From positions 49,047 to 113,046 of the forward strand of contig NZ_VXCP01000010.1 in NCBI RefSeq assembly GCF_011355085.1: a stretch of DNA of 64,000 bases, given 5' to 3'. Under the pieces are notes generated by a model. It was not told the DNA's origin and ran no database searches. It was given only the letters and a program-made list of their open reading frames with translations. This document shows, piece after piece, positions 54,173-63,060 of this stretch. Numbering within the stretch: the first letter of the stretch is position 1; each line of letters starts with the position of its first letter. Source of the stretch: Pseudomonas akapageensis (GTDB taxonomy: Bacteria > Pseudomonadota > Gammaproteobacteria > Pseudomonadales > Pseudomonadaceae). The position numbers and the translations under genes are program-made.

Positions 54173-55537
54173 ATGCAATTTGCCAGTGTGCAGCATGCCC
54201 AGGATTTTCTGGCGCAAAACCCCGATATCGACATGTTCGAGCTGTTCATTCTCGACGCCAACGGCGTGCCCCGGGGCAAGCTGTTGCACCGTGAAGAGCT
54301 GCTGGCCGTGTATCAAAGCGGACGCCCGCTGCCCAGTACCATGCTCGGCCTGACCCTCAACGGTGACGACGTCGAAGATTCGGGGCTGGTCTGGGAGGTG
54401 GGCGATATCGATTGCCGCGCCTATCCGCTGGAAGGCAGCCTGGTGCGCATGCCGTGGCGGCAGATCCCCACCGCTGCCGTGCAAGTGAGCATGCACCCGA
54501 CCGAAGGCTTGCCGGCCACGGTCGCCGACCCTCGCCATCTGCTGGTCAAGGTCGTCGAAGCCCTCAAGGCCGACGGTTATCACCCGGTAATGGCCTGCGA
54601 ACTGGAGTTCTACCTGCTCGACCAGAAACGCGATCACCTGGGCCGTCCGCAACCGGCACTCGATGGCGACGGTGGACGACCACGCACCACCCAGGTCTAT
54701 GGCCTGCGCGAACTGGAACAGATCGAACCCTTCCTGGCCGACCTGTATGCCGCCTGCAAAGAACAGAACATTCCCGCACGCACGGCGATTTCCGAATACG
54801 CTCCGGGCCAGGTGGAAATCACCCTGGAACATGGCGATGCCCTGCTGGCCATGGACCAGGCCGTGCGCTACAAACGCATCGTCAAGGGCGTGGCACATAA
54901 ACACGGCATGCAAGCCTGCTTCATGGCCAAGCCGTTCGACCACCTGGCCGGCACCGGCATGCATATGCACGTGAGCCTGGCCGACGCCGAAGGCAACAAC
55001 CTCTACGCCAGCGAAGACAAGGCCGGCACCCCGCTGCTGCGCCAGTCGGTGGGCGGCATGCTCGCCCTGCTGCTCGACTCCTTGCTGCTGTTCTGCCCCA
55101 ACGCCAACTCCTATCGCCGCTTCCAGGCCAACAGCTACGCGCCGCTGGCACCGACCTGGGGCGTCGACAACCGTACCGTCAGCCTGCGCGTACCCGGCGG
55201 CCCGGCGTATACCCGACACATCGAACACCGCATCTGCGGCGCCGACGCCAACCCTTACCTGGCAGCGGCGGCGATCCTGGCCAGCATCCATCACGGCATC
55301 CGGGAAAACGTCGATCCGGGCGATCCGATCGAAGGCAACGGCTATGCCCAGGCCAAGGAGCTGCTGCCCACCGACTGGCTGACTTCCCTGCGCGCACTGG
55401 AAAAATCGAGCTGGGCGCGCGATGCCCTGGGCCAGGAATTCCTCGGTGTCTACCTTGCGGTCAAACGCGCTGAATACCGGCAGTTCATGGCCGAGGTCGG
55501 CGAACAGGACTGGCGTTGGTACCTGACCCAGGCCTGA
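54173..55537 (+). CDS. Glutamine synthetase family protein (gamma-glutamylputrescine synthetase type)
   Basis: This 454-residue protein has the glutamine synthetase fold: ACELEFYLL for metal binding, GTGMHMHVSL, NRTVSLRVPG for ATP and glutamate, and EHRICGADANPYLAAA. The order and the lack of an adenylylation tyrosine loop fit the PuuA/PauA/SpuI group, which ligates glutamate to putrescine or another amine. An FAD oxidase gene follows after 32 bases, as in polyamine pathways. I chose the ATG at 54173, with GAGAG upstream, over a GTG ten codons earlier. Confidence 0.9.
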   Translation: MQFASVQHAQDFLAQNPDIDMFELFILDANGVPRGKLLHREELLAVYQSGRPLPSTMLGLTLNGDDVEDSGLVWEVGDIDCRAYPLEGSLVRMPWRQIPTAAVQVSMHPTEGLPATVADPRHLLVKVVEALKADGYHPVMACELEFYLLDQKRDHLGRPQPALDGDGGRPRTTQVYGLRELEQIEPFLADLYAACKEQNIPARTAISEYAPGQVEITLEHGDALLAMDQAVRYKRIVKGVAHKHGMQACFMAKPFDHLAGTGMHMHVSLADAEGNNLYASEDKAGTPLLRQSVGGMLALLLDSLLLFCPNANSYRRFQANSYAPLAPTWGVDNRTVSLRVPGGPAYTRHIEHRICGADANPYLAAAAILASIHHGIRENVDPGDPIEGNGYAQAKELLPTDWLTSLRALEKSSWARDALGQEFLGVYLAVKRAEYRQFMAEVGEQDWRWYLTQA

Positions 55538-55569
55538 TCCGCGACCCAATTTTTTAAAGGAACAATTCC

Positions 55570-56883
55570 ATGACTGCTGCCATGCGCAACTTCAAAGGCC
55601 CTGCCCAACGCAGTGCCTCCTATTACACCGCCAGCCTCAATGACGCGACCGAGTACCCCATGCTGCAAGGCCAGGTCAGCGTCGACGTGGTGATCATCGG
55701 TGGCGGCTTCACCGGTGTCGCCAGCGCCGTGGAGCTGGCCGAACGCGGGCTCAAGGTCGCGATCGTCGAGACCAACCGCATCGGCTGGGGCGCCAGCGGG
55801 CGCAACGGTGGCCAGGTTACCGGCAGCCTTTCGGGCGACGAAGCCATGCGCCAACAGATGCGCGCCAAACTGGGCGATGAGGTCGACGATTTCATCTGGC
55901 ACCTGCGCTGGCGCGGTCACGAGATCATCCAGCAACGGGTCGAGAAGTACGACATTGCCTGCGACCTCAAGCATGGCCATTTGCATGCGGCCATGAAGTC
56001 TTCGCACATGGACGAGCTGCGGGCCTTCCGCGACGAGGCCGAACGACGCGGCATGGGCGATCAGGTGACCCTGCTCGACCAGGCCGGGATGCGTCAGCAC
56101 CTGGAAAGCGACCTGTACCTGGGCGCCCTGAAAAACACACGCAACATGCACCTGCACCCGCTCAACCTGTGCCTGGGTGAAGCACGTGCGGCGCACAGCC
56201 TGGGCGCGCTGATTTTCGAGAACTCCGAAGTGCTGGACATCATTCATGGTGACCGGCCGGCTGTGGTTACGGCCCATGGTCGCATCGATGCACGCCAAGT
56301 CATGCTGGCCGGCGATGTTTATCACAAGCTCGAGCGCAAGCAGCTCAAGGGCAAGATTTTCCCGGCCATGGGCGGGATTGTGACGACGAAGCCGCTGGGA
56401 GATCTGGCGCGCAAGATCAATCCGCAGGACATGGCGGTGTATGACTGCCGCTTTGTGTTGGATTACTACCGCATGACGGGTGATGGTCGGCTGTTGTTTG
56501 GTGGTGGCGCCAATTATTCGGGGCGCGATTCGCGGGATATCGCTGCGGAGCTGCGGCCGTGTATCGAGCGGACTTTCCCGGCTTTGAAGGGTGTGGATAT
56601 TGAGTTTCAGTGGAGCTGTGCGATGGGGATTGTGATTAATCGCATTCCGCAGTTGGGCAAGCTTTCGGATAACGTCTGGTATTGCCAGGGGTATTCGGGG
56701 CATGGCATTGCGACCAGCCATATCATGGGGGAGATCATGGCTGAGGCCCTTACTGGGACCCTGGGCAAGTTCGATACCTTTGCCGGGTGCAAGCATGTCA
56801 AGGTGCCGTTGGGGGATGTGTTTGGTAATCCGATGTTGGCAGTGGGGATGTGGTATTACCAGATGCTGGAGAAGCTTCGCTGA
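55570..56883 (+). CDS. FAD-dependent oxidoreductase (gamma-glutamylputrescine oxidase, PuuB/PauB-like)
   Basis: This 437-residue DAO-family flavoprotein has an N-terminal FAD motif (DVVIIGGGFTGVASAVELAERG, in two parts, at about 37-58), GWGASGRNGGQV and a C-terminal GYSGHGIATSHIMG. It would oxidise the glutamylated amine made by the preceding enzyme, giving an aldehyde, ammonia and peroxide. The ATG has AAAGGAA upstream. From about 56350 to the stop, codons switch sharply from C-ending to G- and T-ending. The giant inverted repeat starts 34 bases later. Confidence 0.9.
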   Translation: MTAAMRNFKGPAQRSASYYTASLNDATEYPMLQGQVSVDVVIIGGGFTGVASAVELAERGLKVAIVETNRIGWGASGRNGGQVTGSLSGDEAMRQQMRAKLGDEVDDFIWHLRWRGHEIIQQRVEKYDIACDLKHGHLHAAMKSSHMDELRAFRDEAERRGMGDQVTLLDQAGMRQHLESDLYLGALKNTRNMHLHPLNLCLGEARAAHSLGALIFENSEVLDIIHGDRPAVVTAHGRIDARQVMLAGDVYHKLERKQLKGKIFPAMGGIVTTKPLGDLARKINPQDMAVYDCRFVLDYYRMTGDGRLLFGGGANYSGRDSRDIAAELRPCIERTFPALKGVDIEFQWSCAMGIVINRIPQLGKLSDNVWYCQGYSGHGIATSHIMGEIMAEALTGTLGKFDTFAGCKHVKVPLGDVFGNPMLAVGMWYYQMLEKLR

Positions 56884-56916
56884 TTTTTTGTTGGGTGCAG
56901 ATCCGGATTGGGCGGA

Positions 56917-57538
56917 GTTGCCACTGGCGGTTCCGCCCTTACGGCGGGTTACTTTTGGCAAACGCCCCAAAAGTAACCAAAAGGTCTTGCCCCTCCATGG
57001 GCCCTGCGCTGCGATCCGGGTTCCCTCCCTCCGGTGCCACTGCGGGGGATTGCGGCCAGGGTTGCTGCGCAACCCTACAGCTCGCAACCTCGGCTACGCC
57101 TCGGGCGCTGCGCGCTCCCCCCTCCGTGACACCTCCGCTCGGCCTGCTGGAAAGGGGCGGTAGATCAAGATCAAAAGCAAGATCAAAAGCAAAGCAAGAG
57201 CAAGAGCAAGAGCTCTGCTTTGGCTTTGGCTTTGGCTTTGGCTTTGGCTTTGGCTTTGGCTCTTGATCTTGCTTTTGATCTTGCTTTTGATCCACCCGCC
57301 CTTCCAGCAGGCCGACTGGAGGCGCTGTGAAGCAGGCAGTGCGTAGCACCCTCGGCGTAAGCCGAGGACGCGAGCTGTAGGGTTGCGCAGCAGCCCTGGC
57401 CGCGTGCCTGCGTAACAGCGCCGTAAGGAGGGGACCCGGAGCGAAGCGGAGGGCCAATGGCAGGGCGAGAATTTTTGGTTACTTTTTTTTCGTCTGAAAA
57501 AAGTGACCCGCCGTAAGGGCGGAACCGCCAGTGGCAAC
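56917..57538. repeat. 622-bp near-palindromic element with simple-repeat centre
   Basis: The ends GTTGCCACTGGCGGTTCCGCCCTTACGGCGGGT (left, in two pieces) and their reverse complement match over more than 30 bases. Further matched blocks follow inward: GGTTACTTTT, GGGTTGCTGCGCAACCCTAC, AGCTCG, CTCGGC, CGGCCTGCTGGAA and GATCAAAAGCAAGATC. Each arm is about 270-300 bases. The centre has seven copies of GCTTTG (57217-57260) and several CAAGAG and GATCAAAAGCAA units. Small hairpins such as GTTACTTTTGG/CCAAAAGTAAC lie inside the arms. The GTTACTTTTTGG/CCAAAAAGTAAC motif recurs in many pseudomonad genomes. Confidence 0.88.
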
Positions 57539-57578
57539 ACCACAAAAAATGGATATGCCCACAACCCCAAAAACAAAA

Positions 57579-57601
57579 AACCCCGCATACAAAGCGGGGT
57601 T
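57579..57601 (-). terminator. Terminator of fadD1
   Basis: An eight-base stem, AACCCCGC and GCGGGGTT, with a seven-base loop is followed on the minus strand by a T run. It lies 19 bases after the fadD1 stop codon. Confidence 0.92.
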
Positions 57602-57619
57602 CATTGTTCAATCCAAACC

Positions 57620-59317
57620 TCAGGCTATCTTCTTGAGCCCCAGCTTCTTCAACTCCTCATCCCGCAACTCACGCCGCAAGATCTTGCCAACGTTGGTAGT
57701 CGGCAACACATCCCGGAACTCCACAGCCTTGGGCACCTTGTAAGCCGTGACATTGGCACGCATATGCGCCATCACCTGCTCCTTGGTCAAGGTCACCCCC
57801 GGCTTGGCCACAACAAACACCTTGATCGCCTCACCCGACTTCTCATCCGGCACACCAATGGCCGCACATTGCATCACGCCCGGCAGAGTCACCAACACAT
57901 CCTCGAGCTCGTTCGGGTAAACGTTGAAACCGGACACCAGAATCATGTCCTTCTTGCGATCGACAATACGCAGATAACCATCCGGCTGAATCAGCGCAAT
58001 ATCGCCCGTCTTCAACCAACCCTCGGCATCGAGAATCTCATCGGTTGCATCCTGACGCTGCCAGTAGCCCTTCATCACCTGCGGGCCTTTGACGCACAGC
58101 TCGCCAATGCCGCCCAGCGGCTGCTCGACACCTGCATCATCGACGATCTTGCACAAGGTCGAAGGCACCGGAATACCGATAGTGCCGATCTGATTGCACT
58201 TCGACGGGTTGACCGTCGCCACCGGACTGGTCTCGGTCATGCCGTAACCTTCACAGATCGCACAGCCTGTGACTTCCTTCCAGCGCTCGGCAGCCGCCAG
58301 TTGCAAGGCCATGCCGCCAGACAGCGTGATCTTCATTGCGGAGAAGTCCAGGTTGCGGAAATCCTGGTTATTGCACAACGCCACGAACAGTGTGTTCAGC
58401 CCCACGAAGCCGGTGAACTTCCACTTCGACAGTTCCTTGACCATGGCCGACATGTCGCGCGGGTTGCTGATCAGGATGTTGTGGTTGCCGATCAACATCA
58501 TCGCCATGCAATGAAAGGTGAAGGCATAGATGTGGTAGAGCGGCAGCGGCGCGATCAGGATCTCGCAGCCTTCCTGCAGCTCCGACCCCATCAAGGCCCG
58601 GCACTGCAACATGTTCGCCATCAGGTTGCGGTGGGTCAGCATTGCGCCTTTGGCAACGCCGGTGGTACCACCGGTGTACTGCAGCACGGCAACGTCGTTT
58701 CTGTCCGGATTGGCTTCTTTGACTGGCTGCCCTCTGCCCTGGCTCAACGCATCGTTGAATTTGATGGCGTTCGGCAGGCTGTAGGCCGGCACCATTTTCT
58801 TCACGTACTTGATGACACTGTTGACCAGCAAGCGCTTGACCGGCGGCAGGATGTCGCCGACTTCAGTGACGATGACGTGTTTGACGCCCGTCTTGGGAAC
58901 GACCTTTTCCGCCAGGTGCGCCATGTTCGCCAGGCACACCAATGCCTTGGCGCCGGAGTCATTGAACTGATGCTCCATTTCGCGCGCGGTGTACAGCGGG
59001 TTGGTGTTGACCACGATCAGCCCGGCGCGAATGGCACCGAAGACGGCGATGGGGTATTGCAGCAGGTTGGGCATCTGCACGGCGATCCGGTCACCCGGCT
59101 TGAGGTCCGTATGCTTTTGCAGATAGGCCGCAAAGGCGCCCGACAATTCGTACAGCTCGCCGTAAGTCAGTGTCTTGCCCAAGCTGCTGAAAGCCGGCTT
59201 GTTGGCGAAACGCTGGCAAGACTGTTTCAATACCGCCTGAATATTCGGAAACTCGTCAGGATTGATGTCGGCAGCAATCCCGGCTGGGTACTTATCCTTC
59301 CAGAAATTTTCAACCAT
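57620..59317 (-). CDS. fadD1: Long-chain fatty acid-CoA ligase FadD1
   Basis: This 565-residue enzyme activates long-chain fatty acids with ATP and CoA for beta-oxidation. The AMP-binding signature YTGGTTGVAKGAMLTH is near residue 210, GYGMTETSP near 350 and the fatty-acyl motif LKTGDIALIQPDGYLRIVDRKKDMI near 440. The ATG at 59317 gives the family start MVENFWKDKYP; an upstream ATG adds 33 unrelated residues. It is the downstream one of two tandem ligase genes, matching PA3299. Third-codon positions drift to G and T near the 3' end. Confidence 0.94.
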   Translation of the reverse strand: MVENFWKDKYPAGIAADINPDEFPNIQAVLKQSCQRFANKPAFSSLGKTLTYGELYELSGAFAAYLQKHTDLKPGDRIAVQMPNLLQYPIAVFGAIRAGLIVVNTNPLYTAREMEHQFNDSGAKALVCLANMAHLAEKVVPKTGVKHVIVTEVGDILPPVKRLLVNSVIKYVKKMVPAYSLPNAIKFNDALSQGRGQPVKEANPDRNDVAVLQYTGGTTGVAKGAMLTHRNLMANMLQCRALMGSELQEGCEILIAPLPLYHIYAFTFHCMAMMLIGNHNILISNPRDMSAMVKELSKWKFTGFVGLNTLFVALCNNQDFRNLDFSAMKITLSGGMALQLAAAERWKEVTGCAICEGYGMTETSPVATVNPSKCNQIGTIGIPVPSTLCKIVDDAGVEQPLGGIGELCVKGPQVMKGYWQRQDATDEILDAEGWLKTGDIALIQPDGYLRIVDRKKDMILVSGFNVYPNELEDVLVTLPGVMQCAAIGVPDEKSGEAIKVFVVAKPGVTLTKEQVMAHMRANVTAYKVPKAVEFRDVLPTTNVGKILRRELRDEELKKLGLKKIA

Positions 59318-59686
59318 GGAAGCCCACTCCTCCAGCGACAACGCGAATTCTACACCGCATTTGATGCGATTATTATTGATATGGTTTTCTGGTTTATTGC
59401 AAACCGAAAAGATCAAAAGCGCGCCGAGAGTAGCAGCTTTGCCAGAGGCCGACTAGGGCTCAATAGCTTAAAAAAGTCACAAAAATGACTTAGTAGAACT
59501 TAATGGTCATTTTTAGAGTAAAAATACTAAAGGTCGCAAAACTGCTCTAATTTGAGGCTTTCATCGGTCTTTAGGGCCTCATCGCGGGCAAGCCCGCTCC
59601 CACAGATTCAGCTCCCACATGCCATTGTGTGAACACTGCAGGGCCCTGTGGGAGCTGGCTTGCCAGCGATGAAAACACCACCGATA
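59318..59686. other. 369-bp gap between the two fadD genes
   Basis: There is no gene here. It contains a REP pair (59573-59673) near the fadD2 end and an AT-rich stretch (59455-59560, with AGTCACAAAAATGACTT at 59476-59492, an imperfect dyad) that probably carries a separate promoter of fadD1. I did not see a clear PsrA box (GAAAC-N4-GTTTC). Confidence 0.6.
59573..59673. repeat. REP pair (hybrid halves) between fadD2 and fadD1
   Basis: The left half is GCGGGCAAGCCCGCTCCCACAG and the right half is CTGTGGGAGCTGGCTTGCCAGC. The spacer contains an extra AGCTCCCACA fragment at 59610-59619. The element starts 14 bases past the fadD2 stop. Confidence 0.9.
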
Positions 59687-61375
59687 TCAGGCGATATCCC
59701 GCAACTCCCGCCGCAGAATCTTGCCCACCGGCGTCATGGGCAACGAATCACGTAATACGATCTGCTTGGGCACCTTGTAGCCGGTGAAATTCTCCTTGCA
59801 GTAAGCCTTCAACTCTTCAACGCTGATACCGTTGTCACGGGCCACCACAAACAGCTTCACGGCTTCGCCCGAACGCTCGTCCGGTACACCGATCACCGCG
59901 CAGCTGGCGACTTTCGGGTGCGCCATCACCACATCCTCGATCTCGTTCGGATACACGTTGAAGCCCGAGACGATGATCATGTCCTTCTTGCGATCGACGA
60001 TGCGCACAAAACCATCCGGGTCGATCACGGCGATGTCGCCGGTTTTCAACCAGCCTTCGGCATCCAGGGTTTCGGCAGTGGCGTCGGGACGTTGCCAGTA
60101 GCCTTTCATGACCTGCGGGCCCTTGATGCACAGTTCGCCGCGCTCGCCGATCGGCATCTCGTTACCGGCGTCGTCGATGACCTTGAGCGCCGTGCCCACC
60201 ACCGGAATACCGACAGACCCCAGGCGCGCCTTGTCACCGTAAGGGTTGGTGCAGGCCACCGGCGAGGTTTCGGTCAAGCCGTAACCTTCGACGATGCGGC
60301 AACCGGTCAAGGCTTCCCAACGCTCGGCCGTGGCCTTTACCAGGGCGGTGCCACCGGAGTTGGTGACCTTCAGGTTGGAGAAGTCCAGAGTCTTGAACTC
60401 CGGGTGCTCCATCAGCGCCACGAACAGGGTGTTGAGGCCCAGCAAGGCGGAGAACCGCCACTTTTTCAGCTCCTTGATGAAGCCGCCGATGTCCCGTGGG
60501 TTGCTGATCAGAACGTTGTGGTTGCCGGTCACCATCATGCACATGCAATTCGCGGTGAAGGCATAGATGTGATAAAGCGGCAGCGGCGCGATCATCACCT
60601 CCTGCCCTTCCTTGATGATCTTTTGCCCGTCGGCCCCGTGCTGGGAGAAGCAGGCCATGACCTGCTGCATGTTGGCGACCAGATTGCCGTGGGTCAGCAT
60701 CGCGCCCTTGGCAAGGCCAGTTGTGCCGCCGGTGTATTGCAGCACCGCGATATCGCCCAGGCCGATGTTCACTGGCTTGAGAGCATGCCCACGCCCCTGC
60801 TTGAGCGCGGACTTGAACGACACCGCCTGAGGCAAGTGATAATCCGGGACCATTTTCTTGACTTTGTCGACGACGGTGTTGATCAACCAACCCTTGGCTG
60901 CTGGCATCAGGTCGCCCATCTTCGCTTCGATCAGGTATTCGATACCGGTATCGGGCACCACCTCCTGGACCAGCTTGCCGAACAGGTTCAGGTAAACCAG
61001 CGCCCTGGCGCCGGAGTCCTTGAATTGATGACGCATTTCCCGGGCGGTATACAAGGGGTTGGTATTGACCACGATCAGGCCGGCGCGCAGGGCGCCGAAC
61101 ACGGCGATCGGGTAATGCAGCACGTTGGGCATCTGCACGGCGATGCGATCGCCGGGCTTGAGGTCGGTGTGCTGCTGCAGGTAAGCGGCAAACGCCGCGG
61201 AGTAACGCTCGACTTGCGCATAGCTTAAGGTAACGCCCATATTGCTGAACGCCGGACGATCGGCGAACTTCTTGCAAGAGCGCTCAAAAACCTCGATAAC
61301 CGATTTATAGGCACCCAGGTCCAAGTGTGAAGGGACGCCTGCAGGGCGCTTATCATTCCAGAAATCAGGTTGCAT
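59687..61375 (-). CDS. fadD2: Long-chain fatty acid-CoA ligase FadD2
   Basis: This 562-residue paralogue of FadD1 has YTGGTTGLAKGAMLTH near residue 210, GYGLTETSPVA near 350 and LKTGDIAVIDPDGFVRIVDRKKDMI near 440. The two proteins are similar over their whole length, so they arose by tandem duplication. The ATG at 61375 follows GAGGACAAG; an upstream ATG would add 38 unlikely residues. Its place next to the divergent hydrolase gene matches PA3300. In P. aeruginosa the two ligases prefer different chain lengths (recalled). Confidence 0.94.
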   Translation of the reverse strand: MQPDFWNDKRPAGVPSHLDLGAYKSVIEVFERSCKKFADRPAFSNMGVTLSYAQVERYSAAFAAYLQQHTDLKPGDRIAVQMPNVLHYPIAVFGALRAGLIVVNTNPLYTAREMRHQFKDSGARALVYLNLFGKLVQEVVPDTGIEYLIEAKMGDLMPAAKGWLINTVVDKVKKMVPDYHLPQAVSFKSALKQGRGHALKPVNIGLGDIAVLQYTGGTTGLAKGAMLTHGNLVANMQQVMACFSQHGADGQKIIKEGQEVMIAPLPLYHIYAFTANCMCMMVTGNHNVLISNPRDIGGFIKELKKWRFSALLGLNTLFVALMEHPEFKTLDFSNLKVTNSGGTALVKATAERWEALTGCRIVEGYGLTETSPVACTNPYGDKARLGSVGIPVVGTALKVIDDAGNEMPIGERGELCIKGPQVMKGYWQRPDATAETLDAEGWLKTGDIAVIDPDGFVRIVDRKKDMIIVSGFNVYPNEIEDVVMAHPKVASCAVIGVPDERSGEAVKLFVVARDNGISVEELKAYCKENFTGYKVPKQIVLRDSLPMTPVGKILRRELRDIA

Positions 61376-61571
61376 TATTCTTGTCCTCTTACCTGCGCCG
61401 GTCCGGGCCGTATCGCTTGTTTGCCGATACGGATCTTTTTGGACGTTAGCAGTTATGGAAGGTGTGGCAAACAGACAACCCCGCGTCATTTACATTGTGA
61501 ATCTTATTGCTGGCCCAGCCTCGATCGGGAGTATGGGCTATACAATCTCCTCAATCCGTAGGGAAACGCCA

Positions 61572-62516
61572 ATGAACCACGATACTTTCTGGCTGCCGGC
61601 AAGCGACCACTGCAGCCTGTACGTCTATCAGTGGCTGCCGCAAGGCCCACCGAAAGCCGTGGTTCTTCTCGCCCATGGCATGGCTGAACATGCTGCCCGC
61701 TATGGGCGCCTGGGCGAGGCCTTGAGCGCCGCCGGCTATGCCCTGTATGCCCACGACCAGCGTGGCCATGGCCGCACCGCCGAACAGGGCACCCTGGGGC
61801 TTTATGCCAAAAGCAACGGCTGGTGCAGGGTGGTCGACGACCTCGGGCTGCTCAGCCAGTACATCGGCCAGCATCATCCGGGCATCCCCCTGTTTCTGTT
61901 CGGCCACAGCATGGGCAGCTACATTGCCCAGGGCTATCTGCTGCACCACAGCGCCAGCCTGCAGGGTGCGATTCTCAGTGGTTCGAATTTCCATCCACCC
62001 GGGCTGTATCGCAGTGCAAGCCTGATCGCCCATTTCGAGCGCTGGCGCCAGGGTGCGAGCGGGCGTAGCGCCTTGATCGAGTGGATATCGTTCGGCAGCT
62101 TCAATAACGCCTTCAAGCCCACGCGCACCGCCTTCGACTGGCTCAGCCGCGATCCCCGCGAGGTCGACAAGTACGCCAGCGACCCGCTGTGCGGCTTTCG
62201 CTGCACCAACCAGCTATGGCTCGATCTGCTGGCCGGCTTGCAGCAGATCAGCAAACCGGCCAATCTCGCCCAGGTCGATCCGAACCTGCCTTTGCTGATC
62301 ATCGGCGGCGAATGTGATCCGGTGAGTGCCGGCAAGCGTCTGAAAGACCTGTGCGATGCATTTCGTCGGGCGGGGAACCAGCAGGTGCAGCTCAAGCTCT
62401 ATGCTCAGGCGCGCCACGAATTGCTGAATGAAACCAACCGCGAGGAAGTCACCAGCGATGTGATTGCCTGGCTTGATCAGGCCCTAAGCCTCCGGCGCCC
62501 GGCACGTACCGAGTAG
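61572..62516 (+). CDS. Monoacylglycerol-lipase-like alpha/beta hydrolase
   Basis: This 314-residue hydrolase fits the serine aminopeptidase S33/monoacylglycerol lipase group: VLLAHGMAEHAARYGRLGEAL for the oxyanion region, GHSMGSYIA with the nucleophile near residue 115, an Asp in GGECDPVS and a His in YAQARHELLNE. It probably releases fatty acids from glycerides or esters, which suits its place beside fadD2 (divergent) and a MaoC gene. I chose the ATG at 61572 over one 39 codons upstream. It matches PA3301 by position. Confidence 0.9.
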   Translation: MNHDTFWLPASDHCSLYVYQWLPQGPPKAVVLLAHGMAEHAARYGRLGEALSAAGYALYAHDQRGHGRTAEQGTLGLYAKSNGWCRVVDDLGLLSQYIGQHHPGIPLFLFGHSMGSYIAQGYLLHHSASLQGAILSGSNFHPPGLYRSASLIAHFERWRQGASGRSALIEWISFGSFNNAFKPTRTAFDWLSRDPREVDKYASDPLCGFRCTNQLWLDLLAGLQQISKPANLAQVDPNLPLLIIGGECDPVSAGKRLKDLCDAFRRAGNQQVQLKLYAQARHELLNETNREEVTSDVIAWLDQALSLRRPARTE

Positions 62517-62549
62517 TTTTCCTCTTTTTTGCCCAAGGATTCCTTGCCA

Positions 62550-63020
62550 ATGACCCAGGTCACCAACACCCCTTACGAAGCCCTTGAAATCGGCCAGACC
62601 GCCAGCTACAGCAAGACCGTCGAGGAACGTGACATCCAGCTCTTCGCAGCCATGTCCGGTGACCACAACCCGGTGCACCTGGACCCGGAATTCGCCGCCG
62701 CCAGCATGTTCAAGGAGCGTATCGCCCATGGCATGTTCAGTGGCGCGCTGATCAGTGCCGCCGTGGCCTGCGAGCTGCCCGGCCCGGGCACCATCTATCT
62801 CGGCCAGCAAATGAGCTTCCAGAAGCCAGTGAAAATCGGTGACACCCTGACCGTACGCCTGGAGATCCTCGAGAAGCTGCCAAAGTTTCGCGTGCGCATT
62901 GCCACCCGCGTGTTCAACCAGCGCGACGAGCTGGTGGTCGACGGTGAAGCCGAGATCCTGGCGCCACGCAAGCAACAGACCGTGAACCTGCCAACCCTGC
63001 CGACCATCAGCATCGGCTGA
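62550..63020 (+). CDS. MaoC-family (R)-specific enoyl-CoA hydratase
   Basis: This 156-residue hot-dog-fold protein has the hydratase 2 motif with Asp and His in AMSGDHNPVHLDPEFAA and the following RIAHGMFSGALIS. Such enzymes hydrate enoyl-CoA to (R)-3-hydroxyacyl-CoA, linking beta-oxidation with polyhydroxyalkanoate synthesis (PhaJ-type). The ATG at 62550 gives the family start; an earlier TTG adds seven residues. It follows the hydrolase gene by 33 bases and is probably co-transcribed. It matches PA3302 by position. Confidence 0.9.
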   Translation: MTQVTNTPYEALEIGQTASYSKTVEERDIQLFAAMSGDHNPVHLDPEFAAASMFKERIAHGMFSGALISAAVACELPGPGTIYLGQQMSFQKPVKIGDTLTVRLEILEKLPKFRVRIATRVFNQRDELVVDGEAEILAPRKQQTVNLPTLPTISIG

Positions 63021-63027
63021 TTGCACT

Positions 63028-63060
63028 GCCGCCTGAGTGTTTACAACTGGCTCAGGCGGC
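63028..63060. terminator. Hairpin between maoC and the sigma gene
   Basis: A perfect ten-base stem, GCCGCCTGAG and CTCAGGCGGC, has a 13-base loop. It covers the stop codon of the minus-strand sigma gene and lies eight bases after maoC. No long T run is present, so it may serve both convergent genes with help from Rho. Confidence 0.5.

Larger units (their letters stand above)
56884..57619. other. 736-bp gap filled by a giant inverted repeat and a terminator
   Basis: No gene is supported here. The gap holds a 622-bp near-palindrome (56917-57538) and then a rho-independent terminator for the fadD1 gene. Open frames through it encode lysine-alanine or similar low-complexity text and exist only because of the simple repeats. 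Confidence 0.8.

Noticed and set aside
57094..57588. Open frames rich in KA or SQSQ repeats in the giant inverted repeat
   Set aside because: The text is produced by GCTTTG and related simple repeats in several frames at once, with no conserved start or domain.
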